From the NCBI RefSeq assembly GCF_026241515.1, contig NZ_JAPHPW010000007.1, forward strand, positions 124,001-188,000: a stretch of DNA of 64,000 nucleotides. Reading direction: 5' to 3'. Positions 56,232 through 64,000 of the stretch are shown piece after piece. The position numbers and the translations under genes were made by a program. This DNA is from Vibrio sp. 14G-20. Lineage in GTDB: Bacteria; Pseudomonadota; Gammaproteobacteria; Enterobacterales; Vibrionaceae. Every line of letters starts with the position of its first letter. The stretch's first letter is position 1. The notes under the pieces are model-generated. The model was not told the DNA's origin. It saw nothing but the letters and a program-made list of their open reading frames with translations, and did not search any database.

Positions 56232-59200
56232 ATGTTTACAGCTACTGATGTGTTAAAGCCAGAATTCAACGAGCAGTCGCTTGATGATCTTTGGACGCTT
56301 ATCTCACCATTATATATGGTGGATGAAACCCAATGGCTAGAGCAACTTCTGCCGCTAGCTACCCCTTCTGAGTCTGAAAAGCAGCAAATTACAGACAAAA
56401 CGACGTCGTTGATTGAGTCTATCCGTGCGGATAAAACATCTATTCAGATGATCGACGCCTTGTTGCTTGAATACAGTTTAGATACTCAAGAAGGCATCTT
56501 GCTAATGTGTCTGGCGGAAGCCTTGATGCGTATTCCTGATTCGGCAACGGCTGATGCACTGATTCGCGACAAACTTAGCGTTGCGGATTGGAAATCTCAT
56601 CTGAAGAATTCTGACTCAGTGTTTGTTAACGCATCAACTTGGGGCTTAATGCTGACAGGCAAGGTGGTTGGACTTTCATCTAACGAGCAGAGTGCAGGTC
56701 AAGCAGTAAACCGTTTAGTGAATAAGCTTTCTGAGCCGGTGATTCGTAAAGCGATGCACCAAGCGATGAAGGTAATGGGTCACCAATTCGTTCTTGGCCG
56801 CAGCATTGCTGAAGCGCAAAAGAACGGTAAGTCTATGCGTGACAAAGGTTTTACCTACTCATACGACATGCTAGGTGAAGCGGCACTGACTACTGCTGAC
56901 GCAAACAAATACTTCAAAGATTACCTCATGGCGATTGAAGCCGTAGGTCGAGACACATACGTCTCTTCAAAATCTAGCCCAGCACCGTCTGTTTCTATCA
57001 AGCTTTCTGCACTTCACCCACGTTATGAAGTGGCGAACGAAGACCGTGTTTTAAATGAACTGTGCGACACGCTAGAGCAATTGTTGCGCCGCGCTGTTGA
57101 GCTTGATGTTGCAATTACGATTGATGCTGAAGAAGCGGATCGCCTTGAGTTATCTCTTAAACTATTCGAAAAACTGTACCGCACTGACCTTGTGAAAGGT
57201 TGGGGTAAATTTGGTCTGGTTATTCAAGCTTACTCAAAACGTGCGCTTCCGGTTCTAGTATGGCTAAACCGCTTAGCGAAAGAGCAGGGTGATTTAATCC
57301 CGCTTCGCTTAGTGAAAGGCGCTTACTGGGATAGCGAGATCAAATGGTCACAGCAGGCTGGTTTCACGGATTACCCAGTTTACACACGCAAAGAAGCGAC
57401 AGACGTGGCTTACCTTGCTTGTGCGCGTTACCTACTGAGCCCAAGTGTTCGTGGCAATATCTTCCCGCAGTTTGCGAGCCACAATGCTCACACCGTTTCT
57501 GCTATTGCAGTGATGACTGACCATAAAGACTTTGAATTCCAACGCTTACACGGCATGGGTGATTCTCTTTATAACCATGCAATGGAAGCTTACCAACAGT
57601 CGGTACGTATTTACGCGCCAGTTGGTAGCCACAAAGATCTACTGCCATACCTAGTACGTCGCTTGCTAGAGAACGGCGCAAACAGCTCGTTTGTACACCG
57701 TTTGGTTGATGCTCGCTGCCCGGTCGCTGAGCTAACACAACACCCGGTCGATATGCTTCTGGCGTTCGATACGCTGAACAACACTAAGATTCCATTGCCA
57801 CCGGCGGTATTCCCAGAGCGTAAAAACTCTTACGGTGTGAACATCGATATCGAAAGTGAAGCGCATCAGTTTGAAGAGCAAGTAAAAGCGTTCCTTAATA
57901 ATCAATGGACTGCTGGTCCTGTGATCAACGGTGAATCTCTTGCCGAAAGCATGATCAAGGCTGATCAGAACGTTGAACAAGTAACGGCACCTTACGATCG
58001 TCGTATCAATGTGGGTCAGGTGGCTTTCGCTAACCTTGATCATGTTTCCGCAGCGATCACTGGCGCAGACGCAGCATTCGCTGATTGGAACGCAACTTCG
58101 GTTGAAACCAAAGCGGCTGCGCTTGAGAAGCTGGCTGACCTGATGGAAGACAACCTCGCTGAGCTGGTGGCGATTTGTCATCAAGAAGCGGGTAAGACAA
58201 TTCACGATAGTGTTGATGAAGTACGTGAAGCGGTCGACTTCTGTCGTTACTACGCAAAACAAGCTGACAACCTACAAGGTTTCGAACTAAAAGGTTTTGA
58301 TGGCCAAACACGAATCGCTTCTCGACAAGGTCGTGGTGTGTTCGTTTGTATCAGCCCTTGGAACTTCCCTCTCGCTATCTTCCTTGGCCAAATTACAGCT
58401 GCACTAGTCGCGGGTAACACGGTTGTGGCGAAACCTGCAGAGCAAACAAGCTTGATTGCAGCTCGCGCGGTGGAACTGATGAACGAAGCGGGTTTCCCTG
58501 CTGGCACCATTCAGTTGCTTCCTGGTCGCGGTGCTGAGATCGGCAGTGCGCTAACCAGCCACGATGCAATTGCGGGCGTTGCCTTTACGGGTTCAACACC
58601 AACAGCACAGCGTATCAACGTGTCACTGGCAAGTCGCAATGCTAAACCCGTTCCGTTTATCGCGGAAACTGGTGGTCAGAATGCAATGATTGTAGACAGT
58701 ACCGCACTGCCTGAACAGGTAGTTCGTGATGTAATTCGTTCGGCATTCGCTTCTGCAGGTCAACGTTGTTCTGCACTGCGTGTGCTTTACATCCAAGAAG
58801 ACATCGCAGACCGAGTGATTGCATTGATTCATGGCGCGATGGACGAGTTGAGTGTTGGTATTCCACATCTACACAAAACGGATGTTGGCCCTGTTATCGA
58901 TGAGAATGCGAAACAGAAGTTGATGACGCACCTAGAAAACATGAACAATACCCAGAAGAAGGTGGCTCAACTTTCTCTAGGTACGGATTCTGAACATGGT
59001 GATTTTGTTCCACCAAGTGCGTTTGAAATCGATGACATCAGTTGCTTGAAAGAAGAACAGTTTGGCCCTGTACTGCACATCGTTCGCTTCAAGGCGAGTG
59101 AGTTAGCGCAAGTGGTAGACCAAATTAACCAAACCGGTTTTGGCCTAACTATGGGTATTCACAGCCGTAACGAGACAACTTACCGTTGGATCGAAAAACA

Positions 59201-59369
59201 CGTGCGCGTGGGTAACTGCTACATAAACCGTGACCAAGTAGGTGCTGTTGTTGGTGTTCAACCATTTGGCGGTCAAGGTTTGTCAGGTACAGGCCCTAAA
59301 GCAGGTGGTCCTCACTACCTATATCGCTTTACTGATGTTCATTTTTCGCAATCACAAGACAAGGCATAA
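56232..59369 (+). CDS. putA: bifunctional proline dehydrogenase / P5C dehydrogenase
   Basis: Oxidises proline to glutamate in two steps with FAD and NAD. The 1045-residue protein has an N-terminal helical region, proline dehydrogenase domain (about 160-480; SIKLSALHPRYE, TIDAEEADRLE, LVKGAYWDSEI) and aldehyde dehydrogenase domain (about 560-1040; WNFPLAI, catalytic Glu in AETGGQNA, catalytic Cys in SAGQRCSA). No N-terminal ribbon-helix-helix is present, so it is not a repressor. AAGGAAAA precedes the ATG. The next gene, 11 bases on, encodes what looks like the missing C-terminal domain. Iteron-like sequences occur in the gene at 57945 and 58032. Confidence 0.95.
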   Translation: MFTATDVLKPEFNEQSLDDLWTLISPLYMVDETQWLEQLLPLATPSESEKQQITDKTTSLIESIRADKTSIQMIDALLLEYSLDTQEGILLMCLAEALMRIPDSATADALIRDKLSVADWKSHLKNSDSVFVNASTWGLMLTGKVVGLSSNEQSAGQAVNRLVNKLSEPVIRKAMHQAMKVMGHQFVLGRSIAEAQKNGKSMRDKGFTYSYDMLGEAALTTADANKYFKDYLMAIEAVGRDTYVSSKSSPAPSVSIKLSALHPRYEVANEDRVLNELCDTLEQLLRRAVELDVAITIDAEEADRLELSLKLFEKLYRTDLVKGWGKFGLVIQAYSKRALPVLVWLNRLAKEQGDLIPLRLVKGAYWDSEIKWSQQAGFTDYPVYTRKEATDVAYLACARYLLSPSVRGNIFPQFASHNAHTVSAIAVMTDHKDFEFQRLHGMGDSLYNHAMEAYQQSVRIYAPVGSHKDLLPYLVRRLLENGANSSFVHRLVDARCPVAELTQHPVDMLLAFDTLNNTKIPLPPAVFPERKNSYGVNIDIESEAHQFEEQVKAFLNNQWTAGPVINGESLAESMIKADQNVEQVTAPYDRRINVGQVAFANLDHVSAAITGADAAFADWNATSVETKAAALEKLADLMEDNLAELVAICHQEAGKTIHDSVDEVREAVDFCRYYAKQADNLQGFELKGFDGQTRIASRQGRGVFVCISPWNFPLAIFLGQITAALVAGNTVVAKPAEQTSLIAARAVELMNEAGFPAGTIQLLPGRGAEIGSALTSHDAIAGVAFTGSTPTAQRINVSLASRNAKPVPFIAETGGQNAMIVDSTALPEQVVRDVIRSAFASAGQRCSALRVLYIQEDIADRVIALIHGAMDELSVGIPHLHKTDVGPVIDENAKQKLMTHLENMNNTQKKVAQLSLGTDSEHGDFVPPSAFEIDDISCLKEEQFGPVLHIVRFKASELAQVVDQINQTGFGLTMGIHSRNETTYRWIEKHVRVGNCYINRDQVGAVVGVQPFGGQGLSGTGPKAGGPHYLYRFTDVHFSQSQDKA

Positions 59370-59380
59370 GGAGCAGTATC

Positions 59381-60085
59381 ATGGTTCATCAAGTGACAGG
59401 TTTTTCTGATGCATTGCTTGCGTGGGAACAATGGAATCTGACCGATTTTGATTATAAGAGTGCTCAGGTACTTGCATTGAAATCAGAGATTGAAAGTCAA
59501 TCTGCGCCTTTGGCTGCGGTGGCGACTTATCATCTAGAACAAGCGTCAGCACTACTTGCGGAGCATCACCTTATGGCAGGCCCAACGGGCGAAACCAATG
59601 AGTTGTATGCTGCAGGTCGTGGTGTGGCTTTGGTAATTGTTGATGATTGCCAAGACAAACTGCCAGCACTACAAACGGCAATGGCTCTGATTACTGCTGC
59701 ACTATTAGCAGGTAACAGCGTTCAATTGTGCAGTGATGATGTGCAGTTCAATACCTTAGTTGCAGACGCCGCGAAACAAGCGAATCTGCCAACTAACTTG
59801 GTGCAAGTTGCCTCGTATGACGCTGCTCAACAGTTGTTGTCTTGCGATGTACGTAGCGTGGGTTATGTGGGTAATTCGCAAACGGCACAAGCTATCAATT
59901 TACAGCTTGCTAAGCGTGACGGTGCAATCGTCGGTTTAGTAGCTGAAACGGATCTGGCGACAATGAATGTTGCCAATGATCCACACCTATCGCTGCGCTT
60001 CATTACCGAGCGTACGCGAACTATAAATATAACAGCCGTGGGCGGTAACGCGACCTTGCTCGAACTTGGAAGCGAAGCTCACTAA
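59381..60085 (+). CDS. aldehyde-dehydrogenase-like domain protein (PutA C-terminal domain-like)
   Basis: A 234-residue protein resembling part of the aldehyde dehydrogenase fold (GRGVALVIVDDCQ, TAALLAGNSVQLCSDD, VRSVGYVGNSQTAQAINLQL) but without the catalytic Cys/Glu motifs, so not an enzyme in itself. Long PutA proteins carry an inactive ALDH-superfamily C-terminal domain of about this size that helps seal the substrate channel; here it seems to be a separate gene. GGAG precedes the ATG; it starts 11 bases after putA. A degenerate ALDH fragment without function is the alternative. Confidence 0.7.
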   Translation: MVHQVTGFSDALLAWEQWNLTDFDYKSAQVLALKSEIESQSAPLAAVATYHLEQASALLAEHHLMAGPTGETNELYAAGRGVALVIVDDCQDKLPALQTAMALITAALLAGNSVQLCSDDVQFNTLVADAAKQANLPTNLVQVASYDAAQQLLSCDVRSVGYVGNSQTAQAINLQLAKRDGAIVGLVAETDLATMNVANDPHLSLRFITERTRTINITAVGGNATLLELGSEAH

Positions 60086-60252
60086 CCTTCAGTAAAATTG
60101 GTTCTAAGTACTTTTGGTTGTTTCCATTTTTGGATTCAACCCATAGTGCTTTGGAGCCTGAATACCTAACTCAATGCACTTACTTGCCTTTACGGTGAGT
60201 GCCTTGCATTGAATTAGGCATGGAAGGCTTTCTACAAAATGAGGACTATCAA

Positions 60253-61746
60253 ATGATAGAAAACAGTTTTGCAATAACGACGACGTTCATTGCGTATCTA
60301 ATTATGATGCTAGCGATCGGTGTTATTGCTTACAAACGTACATCTAACTCAACTGACTACTTCCTAGGTGGTCGTTCGTTAGGCCCATGGCCTGCTGCAC
60401 TTTCTGCTGGTGCATCAGACATGAGTGGTTGGTTGCTACTTGGCCTGCCTGGTTACGCTTACGCTGCTGGCTTTGAAGCATTTTGGCTTGCTGGTGGTCT
60501 ACTTGTTGGTACTTGGGCAAACTGGCTAATCAGTGCTAAACGCCTACGTACTTACAGTATTACAACTGAATCACTGACGCTGCCTGAGTTCCTATCTCGT
60601 CGCTTCAACGATAACTCTAAGCTGATCCAAACAATTTCTGCTTTCTTTATCCTTTTATTCTTCCTTTTCTACACAAGCTCAGGTTTGGTAGCAGGTGGTA
60701 AATTGTTTGAAACGGTATTCGGCCTAGATTACACAACGGCGGTAATTATCGGCACAGTATGTGTGGTTTCGTACACCCTGTTTGGTGGTTTCCTTGCGGT
60801 ATCTTGGACTGACTTGGTTCAAGGTCTATTGATGTCTGCTGCGCTATTGATTGTACCAATCGCAGCAATGAACGGTGGCCTTGGCCAACTGTCGACTGAC
60901 CTACACAACATCAACCCAGAGCTTCTAACGCTATGGAATAATGCGAAAGGTGAGCCGCTTTCTGCTATCGCGATCATCTCGCTAGCGGCATGGGGTCTAG
61001 GTTACTTCGGTCAGCCACACATCTTGGCTCGTTTTAAAGCAACACGTACAAATAAAGACCTAACAACAGCGCGTCGCATCGCGGTGGTATGGACTGCACT
61101 GTCTATGGTTGGTGCAATGCTGGTTGGTCTGGTTGGTCTTATCTACGTAACTAATTCTGGTGCGCCTAAGCTAGACGATGGTGAGAAGATCTTCATGCTT
61201 CTTGTGAACGCGATGTTCCACCCAGTAATTGCAGGTATCTTACTGGCTGCAATCCTAGCGGCAATCATGAGTACTGCGGATTCACAACTTCTTGTTTCTT
61301 CATCTGCAATGGCAGAAGATCTATACAAGCAAGTTCTGAAGAAAGACGCAACGTCAGAAGAGATTGTTCGTGTAGGCCGCTTTGCGGTTATCCTAATCTC
61401 TCTTGTTGCACTTGTACTAGCGATGACACCGGACAGTTCAGTACTAGGCCTTGTATCTTACGCATGGGCTGGTTTTGGTGCTGCGTTTGGCCCAGCTATC
61501 GTATTGAGCCTGTACTGGTCTCGTATGAACCGTAACGGCGCTCTAGCGGGTATCGTGGTTGGTGGCGTTACGATTGTACTTTGGAAGCAGTTCACAGGTG
61601 GTTGGTTCGATGTGTACGAAATCGTACCGGGAATCATCTTATCGACTCTTTCTATCGTTATCGTGAGCCTAATTACGGGTGAACCTGAAGACGAAGTTAA
61701 GAAGCAACACGCTGAGTTCGAGAAGAACCTCGTTGAGCTAGACTAA
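60253..61746 (+). CDS. putP: sodium/proline symporter
   Basis: Sodium:solute symporter (SSS family) of 497 residues with about 13 membrane helices, importing proline with Na+. I choose the ATG at 60253 (MIENSFAIT...), which has GAGG 8-9 bases ahead and matches the usual PutP N-terminus; the upstream in-frame extension is unsupported. Motifs: SAGASDMSGWLLLGLPG (Na+/proline site region near 55) and ILARFKATRTNKDL. Completes the putA-domain-putP set; a 167-base gap before it may hold a second promoter. Confidence 0.94.
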   Translation: MIENSFAITTTFIAYLIMMLAIGVIAYKRTSNSTDYFLGGRSLGPWPAALSAGASDMSGWLLLGLPGYAYAAGFEAFWLAGGLLVGTWANWLISAKRLRTYSITTESLTLPEFLSRRFNDNSKLIQTISAFFILLFFLFYTSSGLVAGGKLFETVFGLDYTTAVIIGTVCVVSYTLFGGFLAVSWTDLVQGLLMSAALLIVPIAAMNGGLGQLSTDLHNINPELLTLWNNAKGEPLSAIAIISLAAWGLGYFGQPHILARFKATRTNKDLTTARRIAVVWTALSMVGAMLVGLVGLIYVTNSGAPKLDDGEKIFMLLVNAMFHPVIAGILLAAILAAIMSTADSQLLVSSSAMAEDLYKQVLKKDATSEEIVRVGRFAVILISLVALVLAMTPDSSVLGLVSYAWAGFGAAFGPAIVLSLYWSRMNRNGALAGIVVGGVTIVLWKQFTGGWFDVYEIVPGIILSTLSIVIVSLITGEPEDEVKKQHAEFEKNLVELD

Positions 61747-61760
61747 TTTACATTGTAAAA
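61746..61760. other. parS2-like centromere site
   Basis: ATTTACATTGTAAAA, beginning at the last base of the putP stop codon. It is the most distant site of the set, 27 kb from parA. Confidence 0.75.
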
Positions 61761-61796
61761 CAGATGTGAATTAGCAAAGAACATGAGCTAAAAATA

Positions 61797-61827
61797 ATAG
61801 AGTCACTTCGGTGGCTCTATTTTTTTG
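61797..61827 (+). terminator. putP terminator
   Basis: ATAGAGTCAC/GTGGCTCTAT stem (one mismatch) closed by a TTCG tetraloop and followed by seven T. Confidence 0.9.
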
Positions 61828-62001
61828 CCTATATCTAAATGCTTTGCCCTTGTGTTGCGTCTGGCAAGTTGAGTGTATTGAGCATGTTTACCTTGTTGGT
61901 GACGCTGGCTAAGTCAAACTTCTAAGTCTTAGAGATTTCCGTTTTCGAAGGGATACATTACAGTTGCTAGAGTAAAGCAGTAAACGAACAGGAAGAGAGA
62001 A

Positions 62002-62892
62002 GTGCCCCAAGCGATCCCGAACATTGGCTTTAATCATGAAAAAACGGCGCAGGCAGAGTTGGAGCTGATCCCACTGTCTCGACTCTACTCTGATGGCAAT
62101 ATCGACCACGATCCTCAATTGCCACATCGTGTTAGCTTCTTCTTGATTCTGTTTATTGAGCAAGGCTCTGGGACGCACATGGTCGATTTCCAAGACTATC
62201 CTTTCAGCCAAGGGAGTGTCTTGTTCATTCAAAGAGAGCAAGTACACGCCTTTGATTTTAGTAATAAGCCGCAAGGAACGGCGGTTATCTTTACTCAAGC
62301 GTTCTTAGACAGCGTTCACGCTAATATGAAGCTGCCGAACTACACACCAACCCATTTGAACAAGGCTCACTCTGCATTGCTGCCACTAGACGAACTTCAT
62401 CAAGATCGAACGCAGAGCCTACTACAACAAATTACACTAGAGCTGAATCAACCAGAACCAGACCCTTTGATTGTGATGTATCTGTTCTCTGCATTGGCGT
62501 TGATTCTTCATCGTCTGCGACCAGAAGTGAAGCAAGATGCCTTGAGCTTGCAGCAGAACATTAAGTTTGCCCGTTACTTTGAATTGCTTCAAAACAACTA
62601 CCTGCGTGTTCGTGATGCAAACTGGTACGCCAATCAAATTAGCACCACCTACAAGACACTGAATCAGGTGTGCAAGGTCGCAACTGGGCTAACAGCAAAG
62701 CAGATCATTGATTCTTTCACAGTGTTAGAGATGAAGCGCCAGCTAGTGGTAAGCAACATCACTTCACAAAAGATGGCATTGGATTTTGGGTTTGAAGACG
62801 CGAGTAATTTCGTTAAATACTTTAAAAATCATACCCAAATGACACCGAGTGAGTTTCAAAAGAAATACTCAAAACCGTCTCTAACCGAATAG
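62002..62892 (+). CDS. AraC-family regulator
   Basis: A 296-residue regulator: N-terminal cupin-type domain (HRVSFFLILFIEQGSGTHMVDFQ region) and C-terminal HTH domain (about 195-290; YANQISTTYKTLNQVCKVATG, KMALDFGFEDASNFVKYFKNHTQMTPSEF). Starts with GTG at 62002 behind GGAAGAG. It stands upstream of the SnoaL-like gene by 120 bases on the same strand and may control it. Confidence 0.88.
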   Translation: MPQAIPNIGFNHEKTAQAELELIPLSRLYSDGNIDHDPQLPHRVSFFLILFIEQGSGTHMVDFQDYPFSQGSVLFIQREQVHAFDFSNKPQGTAVIFTQAFLDSVHANMKLPNYTPTHLNKAHSALLPLDELHQDRTQSLLQQITLELNQPEPDPLIVMYLFSALALILHRLRPEVKQDALSLQQNIKFARYFELLQNNYLRVRDANWYANQISTTYKTLNQVCKVATGLTAKQIIDSFTVLEMKRQLVVSNITSQKMALDFGFEDASNFVKYFKNHTQMTPSEFQKKYSKPSLTE

Positions 62893-63012
62893 CTGCGATT
62901 GAGCATTGTTACGGTAAGGTTCGATATCTACCATTTTTCTGCCTAAATACACTCTGCCGCGAATCTCCCTCGTTGACTAATATATTTTCCAAGCCAACGA
63001 GAGGACTTAATA

Positions 63013-63876
63013 ATGAAAACAATAACCAACACATTCAAATCAACACTACTAACTGCTGGCGTACTTGCTGCTTCTGTTGTTACCGGTTCTGTGGCTGCTC
63101 AAGAGCTGTCTATTCAAGAGAAAGGCGTCGCGGTCATTTCAAGTATTGAAACGGGCGATGCAAAAGCGGTTAGCTACATTAACCCTGAGAAATACATCCA
63201 ACATAATCTTGCTGTCGGTGATGGCTTAGCTGGTTTTGGTGAAGTGTTGCAAATGCTGCCTGAAGGTTCTGCAAAGGCACAAGTTAAGCGCTCATTTCAA
63301 GACGGTGATTTCGTAGTAACACACACTGAATACAACTTCTTCGGCCCTAAAGTCGGCTTCGATGTATTCCGTTTTGAAGATGGACTGATTGTTGAGCATT
63401 GGGATAACTTGCAAGAGATCGCTAAGCCAAACGCAAGTGGTCGCACTCAATTAGACGGTACGACTAAAGTCGTAGATCTTGAGAAAACGGGTCAAAACAA
63501 ACAGCTCGTCGGTGGCTTTGTAAAAGACATCCTGATTGGCGGTGACATGTCGAAGATTAATCAGTACATCGATAACGAAGACAGCGCTTATCTTCAGCAC
63601 AACCCAGGTGTGGCAGATGGTCTAAGTGGTTTAGGCGAAGCTTTGGGTGCGCTAGCTGAAGCAGGAATGCCAATGGTTTATACCGCTAACCACAAGATCT
63701 TAGGCCAAGGTAACTTTGTGTTGTCGATCAGCGAAGGCCAGTTCATGAATAACCACGTAGCATTTTACGATCTATTTCGTGTTGATAGCGGCAAGATTGT
63801 GGAGCACTGGGACACCATTGAAACCATTCCTGCACGTTCAGAGTGGAAGAATGACAACGGTAAATTTGGCTTCTAA
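63013..63876 (+). CDS. secreted protein with two SnoaL/NTF2-like domains
   Basis: A 287-residue exported protein with a signal peptide (cleavage near VAA-QEL, residue 30) and two tandem copies of a SnoaL/NTF2-like fold. The repeats share KYIQHN/AYLQHN, DGLAGFGE/DGLSGLGE, DVFRFEDGLIVEHWD/DLFRVDSGKIVEHWD. The cone fold forms small-molecule pockets in cyclases, isomerases and lactonases, but no catalytic assignment is possible here. GAGG precedes the ATG. Confidence 0.82.
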   Translation: MKTITNTFKSTLLTAGVLAASVVTGSVAAQELSIQEKGVAVISSIETGDAKAVSYINPEKYIQHNLAVGDGLAGFGEVLQMLPEGSAKAQVKRSFQDGDFVVTHTEYNFFGPKVGFDVFRFEDGLIVEHWDNLQEIAKPNASGRTQLDGTTKVVDLEKTGQNKQLVGGFVKDILIGGDMSKINQYIDNEDSAYLQHNPGVADGLSGLGEALGALAEAGMPMVYTANHKILGQGNFVLSISEGQFMNNHVAFYDLFRVDSGKIVEHWDTIETIPARSEWKNDNGKFGF

Positions 63877-63910
63877 GTTTGACTAAATTGAACCAGAAAT
63901 GACGTTATAG

Positions 63911-63945
63911 AGCGGTGCATTCATTGTGGAGGTGCCGCTTTTTTT
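63911..63945 (+). terminator. probable terminator of the last gene
   Basis: AGCGG/CCGCT closing stem with partly paired interior, then seven T, 34 bases after the stop. Confidence 0.6.
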
Positions 63946-64000
63946 GCGTGGAAGTTTGCTGGTGGATCGAGCTGAAGAGGTGTCTTTATGGGGTTTTACA

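Overview
The window looks like part of the second chromosome of a Vibrio, spanning its replication origin. The evidence is an RctB-type initiator (31492..33471, minus), an adjacent origin with six phased ATGATCAY iterons and a DnaA box, a parA/parB pair of the chromosome II type (34733..36930), and six sites fitting the chromosome II ParB recognition pattern NTTTACANTGTAAAN. Gene content (homogentisate pathway, phosphonate-type ABC operon, Lap secretion system, putA/putP) fits a marine Vibrio. The species cannot be fixed from the sequence alone. No rRNA, tRNA, CRISPR array, IS element or prophage was seen.

Layout: 1-3.7 kb, tyrosine/homogentisate degradation operon hppD-hmgA-fahA-maiA (minus; maiA runs off the left edge). 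4.1-9 kb, a secreted DUF3466-type protein, an EF-hand lipoprotein and an OmpR-type two-component system. 9-15.4 kb, a phosphonate-type ABC operon with two hydrolases and a divergent GntR/UTRA regulator sharing a TGGACTAGATCA operator. 15.5-23.9 kb, a cluster that together reads as taurine uptake, transamination, reduction to isethionate and export, under a MocR-type regulator. 24-28.5 kb, a hybrid histidine kinase, an orphan solute-binding protein, a NADAR protein and a small PA3496-like protein. 28.8-31.1 kb, two Dpp-type ATPases and an unknown protein behind a strong Fur box.

31.1-39.2 kb is the replication/partition core: rctB, an AT-rich unwinding region with six TGAT (ATCA) repeats, six iterons, a DnaA box, RctB 39-mer-like sites, parA, parB, then tmcA with three parS2-like sites at its end. 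39.5-43.1 kb holds a DUF342 (FapA-like) protein and an SgrR-type regulator. 43.2-49.4 kb is a Lap-type c-di-GMP-controlled type I secretion operon without its adhesin. 49.5-52.8 kb is a DctB/DctD-like pair whose AAA+ partner lacks the sigma-54 contact motif. pdxH and a PAS-LuxR regulator follow. 54.6-55.2 kb is a gene-free stretch with a dense run of hairpins, a minus-strand terminator and, next to it, a second cluster of RctB-type sites 21 kb from the origin. 55.2-61.8 kb is proline use: AraC regulator, putA, a separately encoded PutA C-terminal-like domain, and putP. The window ends with another AraC regulator and a secreted tandem SnoaL/NTF2-like protein.

The points most worth checking are the distal RctB-site cluster with the neighbouring hairpin run, the inferred taurine-to-isethionate cluster with its 23-bp-spaced operators, the 22-bp-phased repeats and the in-frame 21-bp tandem repeat in the phosphonate-type operon, the Fur-controlled ATPases without permeases, and the DctD-like protein lacking GAFTGA.
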